Shown one piece after another: positions 17,279 to 26,268 of a DNA stretch of 64,000 bases. Under the pieces are notes generated by a model. It was not told where the DNA came from, did not search any database, and saw only the letters and a list, made by a program, of their open reading frames with translations. A program made the translations under genes and the position numbers. Each line of letters starts with the position of its first letter. The stretch's first letter is position 1. This DNA comes from UBA6522 sp965237785 (GTDB lineage Bacteria; Pseudomonadota; Gammaproteobacteria; Steroidobacterales; Rariloculaceae), in the NCBI GenBank assembly GCA_965237785.1, contig OZ250159.1:186001-250000 (forward strand). The letters are read 5' to 3'.

Positions 17279-17467
17279 TACGTCTATCTCCTCTTCGAGT
17301 CATCGAGCCAGTTGCATTTTGGCTCGGGAATTCCAATCCTGCGGCTGCGGCCCGCGCACTTGCAAGCGCCGAGTCGCCTGCTCACCGTTGTTGCCGCACG
17401 GCGGGAAGCTGGAGTAGGCTAACACCCTCGCGACCAAACCATTGCGTCTAACACGGGGAATTATAGG

Positions 17468-18154
17468 ATGCTCTCACTACGAGTAAACCTCAGGCCGGCA
17501 GGGATATCCGGGATTAACCGCGGTATCGTTTGCCTGATTCTTGCTTTGATGATGGGTACCGCGACCGCCCAGGCCGACTTCGAAGGCATCTGGAATCCGC
17601 AACACCCGCCCCGCATGGGGCAGCCGGATCCGGCGACCGTCATGCTGACACCCGCCGGGCAAGCCGAGTTTGACGACTTCAGCGCGGACAAGGATCCAAC
17701 GCTGCGGTGCCTGATGCCGGGCATTCCGCTGGGTTTGGTGGATCCCTATCCCATCGAGATCGTCCAGCAGGAGCACCAGGTCCTGATCCTGTATGAACAC
17801 TTCCACCAGGTGCGCCGGGTGTTCATGGACGGACGGGAAGCGCCGGAGCACTGGCTGCCGTCGTTCATCGGCTATTCGACCGGTCATTGGGAGGACGACA
17901 CGTTGGTGTTTCGCACGACGCACATGTCCCCTGAAAATTACATGTGGACCGCCGGATTCCCGTTCTCGGGCGACGAGAATACCTACGTGATCGAGCGTTG
18001 GTGGCGCGAGGGAGACGTATTGCAATTCACCGGCGAGGTGCACGATCCGACCTATTACCAGGAGCCCTACGTGGTGGGCGGGCGTTGGAATTTCGCGCCC
18101 GATGGCGAGATTTGGGAATATGAATGCATTCCCGAGTACGGCGGAATTGAGTGA
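17468..18154 (+). CDS. DUF6152-associated C-terminal domain as a separate exported protein
   Basis: A 228-residue protein with an N-terminal signal (cut near ATAQA). The mature part matches only the second domain of the two-domain DUF6152 proteins: LRCLMPGIPLGLVDPYPIEIVQQ, RRVFMDG, GYSTGHWEDDTLVFRTTHM, VIERWWREGDVLQF and final EYECIPEYGG. The N-terminal DUF6152 domain is missing here but is encoded by the very next gene, 10 bases downstream. The two therefore look like a split pair in swapped order. The function is unknown; a shared complex with the neighbouring N-domain protein is an inference. Confidence 0.75.
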   Translation: MLSLRVNLRPAGISGINRGIVCLILALMMGTATAQADFEGIWNPQHPPRMGQPDPATVMLTPAGQAEFDDFSADKDPTLRCLMPGIPLGLVDPYPIEIVQQEHQVLILYEHFHQVRRVFMDGREAPEHWLPSFIGYSTGHWEDDTLVFRTTHMSPENYMWTAGFPFSGDENTYVIERWWREGDVLQFTGEVHDPTYYQEPYVVGGRWNFAPDGEIWEYECIPEYGGIE

Positions 18155-18164
18155 GGAGCGAGCG

Positions 18165-18590
18165 ATGAGAATCTCTGGAATACTGGCGGCGCCGATGGCG
18201 CTGGGTCTGTTGGCGTTGTTTCCAGCGGCGGCGCATCACAATGGGGGAACCTATTTCGATGTGGCAACGACGATCGAGCACGGCAATGCCACCGTTGTCT
18301 CATACGCACTCGTGAATCCGCACGGCCGGCTTAGGTATACCTTCACCGACGCCGAGGGCAACGAACAGGAGTGGAGCGCGGAGTTGGCAAGTGCCAACAA
18401 CCTGCGTCGCCGCGGACTGGGCGGCGAGATTTTCAAACCTGGCGACCAACTGGCCTCGGTGACGGGTAATCCGAGCCGGAGCGGGGCGAACTTCATGCGC
18501 CTGGAGCGGGCTGAGTTTACGAATGGAGATGTGGCAACGTTCACCGGCCCCAATCGCGGGATCTCCCTGGCTGAAGAAGCAGGAGAGTAG
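18165..18590 (+). CDS. DUF6152 domain protein, N-domain only
   Basis: The ATG at 18165 with GAGGAG upstream gives 141 residues: signal peptide ending AAAHH, then a single DUF6152 domain (TTIEHGNATVVSYALVNPHG, WSAELASANNLRRRGLGGEI, KPGDQLASVTGNPSRSGANFM). It lacks the second domain of the longer paralogues and ends at about 140 residues, which is the usual length of stand-alone DUF6152 proteins. The C-domain protein is encoded just upstream, and the deiodinase-like selenoprotein gene starts 31 bases downstream with its own Shine-Dalgarno, so all three are likely one operon. Confidence 0.82.
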   Translation: MRISGILAAPMALGLLALFPAAAHHNGGTYFDVATTIEHGNATVVSYALVNPHGRLRYTFTDAEGNEQEWSAELASANNLRRRGLGGEIFKPGDQLASVTGNPSRSGANFMRLERAEFTNGDVATFTGPNRGISLAEEAGE

Positions 18591-18621
18591 CGTCTGCTCA
18601 AAACTCAGGAGGCTTTACGGG

Positions 18622-19923
18622 ATGATTGTTCGTAGCTTGTTACCAGCGATTGCGGCTGCGGTCATGTGGCCGGTCGGCGTCGCCATGGCTCAGGAGGGAA
18701 TGGGGATAGTCCCTCCGGAAGGCCGATTTGCAAATGCCCCGGCGCTCGGCGAGCGCATCCCCGATGTGACCGTCGTCGATGACCAGGGCAATCCCGCCAA
18801 TATTCGGGAGTTGGCCGAGCGCAGCCCCTATACGGTGCTGACGCTGGGCTGTCTCACGTGACCCCCCTTCCTGCGTAACGTCCCCAGTTGGGAGACGGTC
18901 AAACTGGACTACGCCGCCAAGGGCGTGCAGTTTTTCTACATCTACAAGCCGCTGGCGCATCCCGAACTGAATAACTACGTGAGTCCGTTCAGCATCGAGG
19001 AACGGCTGATGCACGTTGCCGAGGCGAAGCGCCGTCTGGGTACCAGCGTCACTTGGCTCGCGGACACCATGGACAACGCCTACCACGAAACCGTGGGCCG
19101 CACACCCAATAGCGAATTGGTGCTGGACTCCGAGGGAATCGTGGTTGCGCGACGGGCGTGGAGCGATCCGGATGCGTTGCGGGCCGACATGGAGCGCCTG
19201 GTGGGCGCAGTGCCCGAACCCACGGGCATCGCCGATTTGAATCTCCCGGAGCAACCGCCGATCCCGACGGTCGCCAAGGGCATCGTACCTCGCGTGCCCA
19301 AACCCGAGGGCGCCTTGCCGATGGAGATCGAGCCGCGGCACGACAATACCGACATCCCGTTCTACGCCAAATTGCGAGCCGAGGGTACGCCGGAACTGTT
19401 CCAGACCGGCAAGGGTACGGTCTACCTCGGTTTCCATTTGGATCCCCTGTACCGGGTCCACTGGAACAACGAGACGGATCCGGTGGAATTCTGGATCGAC
19501 GCGCCGGCGGGAGTCGCCGTCGAACCCGCCAATGGCGTCGGCATGGATCCGGAAGAACCCGCCGACGCGGATCCGCGGGAGTTTCTCGTGGAGGTTGACG
19601 GGCAACCCGGGGATACGCTGGACCTGCGGGTTCAGTACTTCGCCTGCGACGACGCGCTGACCTTCTGCATCCCCGTCCGCCAGGATTACCGGGTGCATCT
19701 CATGCGCGACGAGAACCACGATTGGAGCGTTCGCACCGCTCCGGATGGCTCGCTGGACATGCGGCGACCGGGCGGCATGGGAGGCATGGGAGGTCCGCCG
19801 GGCGGCATGGGCGGCCCGCCGGGCGGCATGGGCGGTCCGTCGGGCGGCATGGGCGGTCCGTCGGGCGGCATGGGCGGTCCGTCGGGCGGCATGGAGGGTC
19901 AGGGGGCTACCGGCGGAGATTAG
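18622..19923 (+). CDS. Deiodinase-like (thioredoxin-fold) selenoprotein, Sec at codon 80
   Basis: AGGAGG at 18607-18612 precedes ATG 18622, followed by a signal peptide (AVMWPVGVAMAQ). The frame runs to TGA at 18859-18861 in the context GCLT-U-PPFLRNVP and continues open to TAG 19923. The motif is that of the iodothyronine deiodinase family, whose active site in animals reads SCTUPPF. Read as selenocysteine, the product has 433 residues: thioredoxin-like domain (about 45-200, including FFYIYKPLAHPE and ELVLDSEGIVVARRAWSDP), a middle domain of unclear type (about 220-375) and a Gly/Met-rich tail (about 384-433). A SECIS-like hairpin lies at 18880-18896. Location is periplasmic by the signal. 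The role is probably a redox or dehalogenating reaction. No selA/B/C/D genes lie in the window. Confidence 0.85.
18880..18896 (+). promoter_or_regulatory. Candidate bacterial SECIS hairpin
   Basis: The 17 bases after the recoded TGA can form GTC-CCC / GGG-a-GAC, a six-pair stem with one bulged A on the 3' side and the four-base loop AGTT (18886-18889). The loop begins 24 bases after the TGA and has G as its second base. Both fit the known layout of bacterial SECIS elements (apical loop some 16-37 bases after UGA, with a G early in the loop). SelB binding is inferred and not shown. Confidence 0.6.
19771..19899 (+). repeat. 21-base in-frame repeat encoding Gly/Met/Pro tail
   Basis: The 3' end of the selenoprotein gene is built from tandem units of about 21 bases centred on GGCGGCATGGGCGGTCCG. 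They encode repeats of the type GGMGGPP or GGMGGPS, about five full units plus degenerate ends. The last three units are almost identical in DNA, which suggests recent slippage or duplication. The protein tail would be flexible and methionine-rich, and could in principle bind soft metal ions. Confidence 0.85.
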
Positions 19924-19999
19924 CAGCCTGCCGATACCTGGCCGAGACGACCATTTTCAACAGCCCGATATGTACCGGGTTGACTGACAGGGGTGAACC

Positions 20000-20214
20000 A
20001 TGCCAAATCGTAGAGACTTCCTGAAAACCGTGGGTGGTGCGGCAGGCGGCGCGTTCCTGATGGGCTGTGGCTTGAATTCAGGGGCTCAGTCGGCGCGCCG
20101 AGAGATCATCCGGAGACCATGGGTCTGATTATCGACTCGCCCACGCTCAGCGATGCCGAGAAGGAAGCGATCCTCGGGGGAAACCTGATCCGCCTGCTAG
20201 GAATAGATGGTTAA
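20000..20214 (+). pseudogene. Amidohydrolase gene with the centre deleted
   Basis: A CAGGGGTG ribosome binding site precedes ATG 20000, which starts a Tat-like leader MPNRRDFLKTVGGAAGG and reads to RREIIRRPWV, then TGA at 20126. From 20119 a second frame gives MGLIIDSPTLSDAEKEAILG followed by NLIRLLGI and TAA 20212. These are the start and the very end of a Tat-exported amidohydrolase of the metal-dependent hydrolase superfamily; the roughly 300-codon catalytic middle is absent. The gene is dead, or the assembly has collapsed it. It sits between the selenoprotein and a DUF6152 gene. Confidence 0.7.
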
Positions 20215-20232
20215 AGACAGGGGGTTATCGAT

Positions 20233-21282
20233 ATGATCATTCGAAGAGTCTTTTGTCTCGGTCTCTTGGGCCTCCCTGTTGTAAGCCATACCCACCATGC
20301 CGTTGGCGGCAACTACGATTCCTCGACGGTGATCGAGGTCGAAGGCGAAGTGACCGATGTCCTCTGGCGAAACCCTCACGTGCAGGTATCGGTGCGAGTG
20401 ATCGATGACAACGATATCGCCCAGGACTGGGAGATGGCGACCACGGCGCTGAGCAATATGCGCCGGTGGCAGATCGATCCGTCCTTTATCGAGGTAGGGG
20501 ATACCATACGCGTCGCCGGCAATCCCGCTCTTCGTATCGAGCACGCCCTCTACATTCGCAACGTGCTGACCAGCGGCGGCCAGGAAGTCTTGTTGTCTGC
20601 AAATGTCGAGCCGAGATGGACGGACCGCGTCATCGAGATGGCGGAGAGCAGGCGCCGAGGAATCGGCGATACTTCCGCCCCGGAGCTGGGCGTATTTCGC
20701 ATCTGGAGCTCGCCCGACGGCATCCCGACGCTGATTCCGAGAGACATTGGGACAACTCCCGAGGGCCGCGCCAAGCTGACGGAGGCCGCATTACGCGCGG
20801 TCGACGCGTTTGTATGGGAGCGGGACAATCCGCTGCAAAACTGCGCACCGAAGGGTATGCCGTTGATCATGCATGCACCGTATCCCTTCGAACTCCTGCG
20901 GGACGCAGACAATATCCTGTGGCACAACGAGGAGTACGACACGGTTCGCACGATCCATATGGCGCCGGCTGCGTCGCCCGAGGGGCAGCCGGATTCCCTG
21001 CTCGGCTATTCGGTCGGTCGCTGGGAAGGTGATCGTACGCTCGTGGTCGATACGACCCATATGAACTGGGGGCACCTCGACGGCCAGGGCATCCCGGTGA
21101 GCACGGCGGCGAAACTGGTGGAACGTTTTACCGTCAGCCCGCGGGGAGACAGGCTGGACTATCGTATGACAATCACCGATCCCGAGAACCTGCGTGAATC
21201 AATGACATTCGGGAAACACTGGGTCTGGTACACGGACGCGGAGGTGGGGGACTACGATTGCCTGCTCGCTGCCGAAGACTAG
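20233..21282 (+). CDS. DUF6152 family two-domain periplasmic protein
   Basis: A 349-residue paralogue. A short signal ends VSHTHH; domain one has VGGNYDSSTVIEVEGEVTDV, WRNPHVQVSVRV and TALSNMRRWQI; domain two has HAPYPFELLRDADNILWHNEE, TVRTIHM, GYSVGRWEGDRTLVVDTTH and a final DYDCLLAAED, slightly divergent from the usual Pro-Tyr-Glu-Cys ending. It follows the dead amidohydrolase by 18 bases and probably belonged to the same transcript as the selenoprotein cluster. Confidence 0.86.
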   Translation: MIIRRVFCLGLLGLPVVSHTHHAVGGNYDSSTVIEVEGEVTDVLWRNPHVQVSVRVIDDNDIAQDWEMATTALSNMRRWQIDPSFIEVGDTIRVAGNPALRIEHALYIRNVLTSGGQEVLLSANVEPRWTDRVIEMAESRRRGIGDTSAPELGVFRIWSSPDGIPTLIPRDIGTTPEGRAKLTEAALRAVDAFVWERDNPLQNCAPKGMPLIMHAPYPFELLRDADNILWHNEEYDTVRTIHMAPAASPEGQPDSLLGYSVGRWEGDRTLVVDTTHMNWGHLDGQGIPVSTAAKLVERFTVSPRGDRLDYRMTITDPENLRESMTFGKHWVWYTDAEVGDYDCLLAAED

Positions 21283-21334
21283 TCTGCGCGGACCTGGCAG
21301 TCCGGCGTGAAGATCAAGCCGTAGGCGTACGCGT

Positions 21335-21618
21335 GCCGCATTATTGACCAGCGCACCGTCAGCGGTACCAAAATCGCGGTAATCCCGGACGGGGACACCG
21401 TCGAGAATGAAGGCGGCTTGATGGAATACCGGCCGCAGCGGGGTCGAGCCGATGCCGAAGGAGATGACTGCAGGGGAATGATTATGTACCACGGCCATCA
21501 CGTCGGGTCGGGCCTTGTAAATTTTCCCGTGAATGAACCGCTCCAGGTAGAACGAGCGTCCCTTCGGGTCGACAGCCACGCTATCGAGATCGAATTCGAC
21601 GATGTCGCCCACCGTGAC
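21335..21618 (-). pseudogene. Class II aldolase fragment
   Basis: On the minus strand from about 21618 one frame reads VTVGDIVEFDLDSVAV, then PKGRSFYLERFIHGKIY, VMAVVHNHSP, PLRPVFHQAAFIL and DYRDFGTADGALVNNAA. This is the central part of a class II aldolase/adducin domain, including the zinc-binding His of HNHSP. A TAG closes the frame just upstream, and homology is lost after NNAA. Start, end and the remaining zinc ligands are missing, so it is a non-functional remnant lying in the spacer before the molybdenum hydroxylase genes. Confidence 0.7.
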
Positions 21619-21673
21619 CAGCTAGAATTGGGTGTCCCGGACAATGGTCGTCACACTCGGAGGAAAGCGGCCG

Positions 21674-22135
21674 ATGTCTTTCACATTGATTATCAACGGC
21701 ACAGCCCATGAGGTCGATGCCGAACCCGAGACACCCTTGTTGTGGGTATTGCGTGACAATATCGGTCTGACGGGCACGAAGTTCGGTTGCGGCATCGCGC
21801 AATGCGGCGCCTGCACGGTACATATCGACGGTCAACCGGCGAGAGCGTGCAGCACGACCGCGGCGAGCGCGGTCGGCCGCGAGATCACCACGATCGAGGG
21901 CTTGTCGGACGACAACAGCCATCCGATTCAGCAGGCCTGGATTGAGGATACGGTGCCGCAGTGCGGCTACTGTCAGTCCGGGCAGATCATGTCGGCCGCG
22001 GCCCTGCTGTCGCGGACGCCCGATCCGAGCGACAGCGAGATCGATACGGCAATGGCGGGCAATCTGTGCCGTTGCGGCACCTACCTGCGAATTCGGCGAG
22101 CGATTCATCGCGCTGCCGAGATCGCGAAGAGTTGA
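21674..22135 (+). CDS. (2Fe-2S)-binding small subunit of a molybdenum hydroxylase (IorA-like)
   Basis: ATG 21674, preceded by GGAGGAAAG, gives 153 residues. The plant-type ferredoxin cluster is CGIAQCGACTVHIDG (about residues 40-55) with a later Cys in RACSTTA. The second, hydroxylase-type cluster is QCGYCQSGQIM and NLCRCGTYLRI. This two-cluster architecture defines the electron-transfer subunit of xanthine-dehydrogenase-family enzymes. It passes electrons from the molybdenum subunit encoded next (9-base gap). The nearest functional model is IorA of isoquinoline 1-oxidoreductase. Confidence 0.92.
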   Translation: MSFTLIINGTAHEVDAEPETPLLWVLRDNIGLTGTKFGCGIAQCGACTVHIDGQPARACSTTAASAVGREITTIEGLSDDNSHPIQQAWIEDTVPQCGYCQSGQIMSAAALLSRTPDPSDSEIDTAMAGNLCRCGTYLRIRRAIHRAAEIAKS

Positions 22136-22144
22136 GGGGGGCGC

Positions 22145-24340
22145 ATGATGGACATGGATATGAAGCTGTCCCGCCGGACAATGATTCGGACAATGGCCGG
22201 AGTCGGCGGAGGCATGCTGCTCGGTTTCCGCATCCCCGGCGCCGTTGCCGCGGCGGTGGCGCCGAAGCCGTGGACGACGCCGACGGGCGGCGAGGAGATC
22301 AATGCGTGGCTGGCGATCGGTGCAGACGGCACGGTGACGGTCCGCGTCCCCCACACGGAGCAGGGTCAGGGCGCCCTGACATCCGTCTCGATGATGATCG
22401 CCGAGGAACTCGATGTGCCCTGGGCGAAAGTCCAGGCGGTGTTCGCGGATATGAACCGTCATGTCAATGACGGCGAGGAGTATATCGTCACGACCACCCA
22501 CGGCTCGCAACTGGTCCGCCAGCAGCACCCGCACATCATGCAGGCGGGCGCGTCGGCGCGCGAGCGGCTGAAGGCGGCGGCGGCGCGAGCCTGGCGTGTC
22601 GAGCGCTCCGAAGTGGTTGCGAAGCAGGGCGTGCTCAGCGCCGGCGGTCACAGCGCCGGCTATGCCGAGTTCGCCGGCGCCGCGGCTGAGATCGCATTGG
22701 ATGAGGAACCGGCGATCAAGCCGCCGGGTGAGTGGTGGCTTCTGGGCAAGCCGACCCCGCGTCTGGACGCACCGGCGAAGGTCAACGGCAGTGCGCACTT
22801 TGCCATCGACACGCGCCTGGAGGGGATGGTGTATGCGGCCGTGAAGTGTTGCCCGGTCCCGTGGGGCGGGCTCAGGAGCTATGACTTTGACGCGATCGGG
22901 GATCGTGCCGGCGTCATTGCCGCGGTGGAGTTCAACGCGGTCGAAGGCAAGACGTCCACCTCCGACATGCAGAACGGTGTCGCGGTCGTAGCGGATACCT
23001 GGTACCGGGCGAAGACCGCGCTCGACCTGATGCCCATCGAGTGGGATATCGGTCCGGAAGGCGATGTCAGCAACGCGACACAGGCGGCGCACGCGCGCAG
23101 GCTTCTCGAACAAACGGGCGAGGTGAGCAACGAGGTGGGCGGGGACGCACTCGGCATGATTGCCGCCTCCGAGCATAGGTTGGCGGCCGAGTATCACCGG
23201 CCCTGGGAGACCCATGCGCGGATGGAACCGATCAACGCCACGGTGAGCGTCACGGACGAGCGCGTCGACGTGTGGTCGCCGGCTCAGGATCAGTCGGCCC
23301 CGCTGAAGGTCGTTGCGGACCAGTTGGGCCGCGACACCCGGGATGTGTTCGTCCATACCGGCTTTATCGGTGGCGCGTTCGGCGGCAATGGAGGCGGTTC
23401 GACGGCCGTGACCCGGCAGGCGGCGGAGATCTCCCGGCAGGTCGGCCGTCCGGTCAAGGTGATCTGGACGCGCGAAGAAGACGTCATGCAGGACAAACAG
23501 CGGCCACCGGTACACACCCGGCTCACGGCCGCGTTGGGCGACAATGGCCTGCCGGAGGCATTTTTCTCGCGCGCGGTCTGGTTCACGCACCGCGGCGTGG
23601 AGCGCGTAGGTCCTGCCACGGCAGACTATGCAATCGGCACGATGCCCTATCTCGTTCCCAACAGGCGGCATGAGCGGCATAACGTGGCCGCTCACATCCC
23701 GACGGCGACCCATCGTGCGCCGGGTGCGAATCAGAACGGATTCATCATCGAGCAATTCGTCGACGAGATGGCGCTGGCCGGGGACTGGGACCCGCTGGAG
23801 TGGCGCATCGAGATGACGAAAGGTCTCGAACGCTGGCAGAGAGTCCTTCTAAAGCTGAAGGAGGTCTCCGGATTCACCACCGAGCTGCCGCGGGGCGAGG
23901 GCATGGGCGTTGCGATCGTCGCGGATCACGGCTCGATTTGCGGTGCCTGCGCGACGGTATCGGTGAGTCGAAGCGGCCAACTTTCCATTGAGAAGGTCGT
24001 GCTCGTCATGAACAGCGGCTACATGATCAATCCGCTGAACGGCGCCGAGCAGATCGAGGGCTCGGTCTGCTGGGAGCTCTCGCACGCGTTGTACGGCGGA
24101 CTGACTCTTTCGGACGGCCGCTTCGTGAACAGCAACTTCGACACCTACAATTTGATGCGAATGCATCGGATGCCGCCGGTGGAGGTTCATTTTGCCCTGT
24201 CGCAGGACGGTTGGTGGGGTGGGATGGGTGAACCGGGCGGTCCGCCGACACCTCCGGCGGTTGCCAACGCGATCTACTTTGCCACCGGCAAGCGGATTCG
24301 CTCGACGCCGATCGACAAACACGACCTGAATTGGTCGTGA
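22145..24340 (+). CDS. Molybdopterin-binding large subunit, xanthine dehydrogenase family (IorB-like)
   Basis: A 731-residue protein with a twin-arginine leader (LSRRTMIRTMAGVGGGML), so export by Tat is expected. Features of the aldehyde-oxidase/xanthine-dehydrogenase molybdenum subunit include VPHTEQGQGALTSV, GFIGGAFGGNGGGS, HRAPGANQNGFIIEQF and the active-site region GEPGGPPTPPAVANA near the C-terminus with its conserved Glu. The IorB branch is cofactor-complete with only the small Fe-S subunit and passes electrons to a cytochrome. It hydroxylates an N-heteroaromatic ring or oxidises an aldehyde; the exact substrate is unknown. It is the last gene of the two-gene operon. Confidence 0.9.
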   Translation: MMDMDMKLSRRTMIRTMAGVGGGMLLGFRIPGAVAAAVAPKPWTTPTGGEEINAWLAIGADGTVTVRVPHTEQGQGALTSVSMMIAEELDVPWAKVQAVFADMNRHVNDGEEYIVTTTHGSQLVRQQHPHIMQAGASARERLKAAAARAWRVERSEVVAKQGVLSAGGHSAGYAEFAGAAAEIALDEEPAIKPPGEWWLLGKPTPRLDAPAKVNGSAHFAIDTRLEGMVYAAVKCCPVPWGGLRSYDFDAIGDRAGVIAAVEFNAVEGKTSTSDMQNGVAVVADTWYRAKTALDLMPIEWDIGPEGDVSNATQAAHARRLLEQTGEVSNEVGGDALGMIAASEHRLAAEYHRPWETHARMEPINATVSVTDERVDVWSPAQDQSAPLKVVADQLGRDTRDVFVHTGFIGGAFGGNGGGSTAVTRQAAEISRQVGRPVKVIWTREEDVMQDKQRPPVHTRLTAALGDNGLPEAFFSRAVWFTHRGVERVGPATADYAIGTMPYLVPNRRHERHNVAAHIPTATHRAPGANQNGFIIEQFVDEMALAGDWDPLEWRIEMTKGLERWQRVLLKLKEVSGFTTELPRGEGMGVAIVADHGSICGACATVSVSRSGQLSIEKVVLVMNSGYMINPLNGAEQIEGSVCWELSHALYGGLTLSDGRFVNSNFDTYNLMRMHRMPPVEVHFALSQDGWWGGMGEPGGPPTPPAVANAIYFATGKRIRSTPIDKHDLNWS

Positions 24341-24434
24341 CGTAGCGAGACGCGACGCCTGCATTCAGTGCTGCGCGCGCCGCGTTAGTGGTCTCAATGA
24401 CCTTCAAGACCCGAGCGCGTGCGAACAGACTTGC

Positions 24435-26252
24435 TTAATCTCGCCACGCCGCCGTGGGACCGGGATGGGACGGCGCACGAAGTTGAGCCCGTGTCTCGCC
24501 CTGCACCGAGTTGATCAGCGACAATCGGCCAATGTGCGGTAGTTCGTCCTTGTGAATTTTCCATTCGCGAACCTCGCCCCTGTCCAGTAGCCACTGCCGG
24601 TAGGTGCCGCACAGCAGCCCGCAGGACACCGGCGGCGTGACCCGTTGACCGTCCACCTCCACAACGATGTTGGCGATGCTCGTCTCGGTAAGGAAGCCAT
24701 CGGGATTCCACAGCAGTACGTCGTCACAGCCGGCGACTGAACGGCGGGCCTGCTCGTGGATTTCCCTCCGGGTGGTCTTGTGATAGAGGAACGGATTCTC
24801 CGGATCGATCGGCTCCGGCGCCAGACCGACAACCGGAGGCGTCACGCTCGCGGGCTCCGGGATCACGTCGTGCTCCAGCTTCGGTGCTGCGTTGCGGTAC
24901 TGAAGCAGTCGGATCCGGTAGCGTTGCCCGTCAAGTGTACGAACAAGCGATTCCAGCGTTTGCCTTGCGGCGTCCGCATCGAAGGCAAACCCGAAGTACC
25001 GTGCCGAGTCGGCCATTCGACTCAGGTGGTAGTCCAGCAGGAACACGCCCTTTGCCGGGGTCCACAACATGGTTTCCAGCAAGGCGAAATCCAACGGGTG
25101 TACAGGTGACGTGAGAATCCTTGCCTTGCTCAGGCATTCGGAGAATTCTTCCCCGGGATCCGAGTCCGCCACGATGCCGCCGCCTACGCCAAAGAAGGCC
25201 GAACCGGTCCGTTTTTCCACGACCGCGGTACGGATGGCGACGTTGAATTGCGCTCGCCCCTCCGGGGCCAGGTAGCCGATCGCGCCGGTGTAGATTTCCC
25301 GCGGATACGGCTCCAGCGATGCAATCAGGCGCATGCTGGAAACCTTGGGCGCGCCTGTTACCGAGGCACTGGGGAAGAGTGCGTGCAATATTTCGGATAC
25401 CGGCGCGTGGGTCTGTGCTTCCACGGTCGAGGTCATCTGCCAAACCGTGGGGTACCGTGTCAGAGCGAATAGCTCGGTTACCTTGACAGAGCCCGGTGCC
25501 GCGATCCGGCCCAGATCATTTCTGACCATATCCGTGATCATTACATTCTCGGCGCGGTTCTTCGCGGAGCCGGAAAGCCATGCCGCAAGCTCCTTGTCTT
25601 GCGCAAGCGTCATGCCGCGCCTGGCCGTACCCTTCATGGGTTCGCAGCGTATGCGCGCGCCGTCCAGACGGAAAAACAATTCGGGCGACGCGCAGACGAT
25701 GGCGTAGTCGTCGCCTTCCACGTAGGCGGCGTAGGGTGCTTCGGCGGCAATGCGGTGGAACAGGCCCCAGGGATCTGCGATGCCCTTTGCGACTTGCCGA
25801 GTGGTGTAGTTGATCTGGTAGGTATGGCCTTCCCGGATTCGGTCCTTGATCGCGGCAATTTTGCGGAAGTAATCGGGTCGGGATTCGGCCATTCGCCACG
25901 CCGGCGCGGTCTGCAAATGGGTTTTTTGCAGGTCTCGGGCCCGCGTGGCCTCCCGAAACAGCCCGAAGCAGATCAAGGGAAGCTTCGCCCCGGAGTGGGT
26001 CCGGTACGCGGCGTCGAAGCCCCGCGCCGCCTCGTAGGTCAGATAGCCCGCGGCGTACAGCCCCTCGTCCCTTACCCGCCGCTCAGTCTCCTTGAGTACG
26101 TCGACAACCTGCGCCGGCTCGCGGGCCGCCAGAACGTCCACCGGATCGTCGAAACGAAGCCACTCGCCCACGGATGAATCCCGCAGGAGAAGCCCTCTGA
26201 GCAAGGATGTCAACTCAGGCGGGTCCATAGGCCGATTGGGGCCAGCCCCCAT
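24435..26252 (-). CDS. pabB: Fused aminodeoxychorismate synthase component I / 4-amino-4-deoxychorismate lyase (PabB-PabC)
   Basis: A 605-residue fusion. Residues about 20-375 are the chorismate-binding PabB domain (GHTYQINYT, EPMKGTARRG, ENVMITDMVRNDLGRI, FPSASVTGAPK, YTGAIGYLAP, FFGVGGGIVADSDPGEEFSEC). Residues about 385-600 are a class IV PLP lyase domain (LLETMLW, LLDYHLSRM, RIRLLQYRN, ETSIANIVVEVDG, GLLCGTYRQWLL). Together they make p-aminobenzoate for folate from chorismate, with a separate glutamine amidotransferase expected elsewhere. Starts at 26252 or at 26228 (MDPPELTSL) are both possible; neither has a strong ribosome binding site. It is a housekeeping enzyme in cytoplasm. Confidence 0.9.
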   Translation of the reverse strand: MGAGPNRPMDPPELTSLLRGLLLRDSSVGEWLRFDDPVDVLAAREPAQVVDVLKETERRVRDEGLYAAGYLTYEAARGFDAAYRTHSGAKLPLICFGLFREATRARDLQKTHLQTAPAWRMAESRPDYFRKIAAIKDRIREGHTYQINYTTRQVAKGIADPWGLFHRIAAEAPYAAYVEGDDYAIVCASPELFFRLDGARIRCEPMKGTARRGMTLAQDKELAAWLSGSAKNRAENVMITDMVRNDLGRIAAPGSVKVTELFALTRYPTVWQMTSTVEAQTHAPVSEILHALFPSASVTGAPKVSSMRLIASLEPYPREIYTGAIGYLAPEGRAQFNVAIRTAVVEKRTGSAFFGVGGGIVADSDPGEEFSECLSKARILTSPVHPLDFALLETMLWTPAKGVFLLDYHLSRMADSARYFGFAFDADAARQTLESLVRTLDGQRYRIRLLQYRNAAPKLEHDVIPEPASVTPPVVGLAPEPIDPENPFLYHKTTRREIHEQARRSVAGCDDVLLWNPDGFLTETSIANIVVEVDGQRVTPPVSCGLLCGTYRQWLLDRGEVREWKIHKDELPHIGRLSLINSVQGETRAQLRAPSHPGPTAAWRD

Positions 26253-26268
26253 ATGGCAAAAGCGCCGG

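Noticed and set aside
19771..19899. Possible CRISPR-like array
   Set aside because: Units are contiguous 21-base coding repeats without spacers.
19722..20024. Arg-Gly-His repeat protein in another frame of the Gly/Met repeats
   Set aside because: Produced by reading the 21-base repeat in the wrong frame.
21581..23755. 724-codon minus-strand frame opposite the molybdenum hydroxylase
   Set aside because: Antisense frame of a GC-rich gene; Arg/His-rich and without family motifs.
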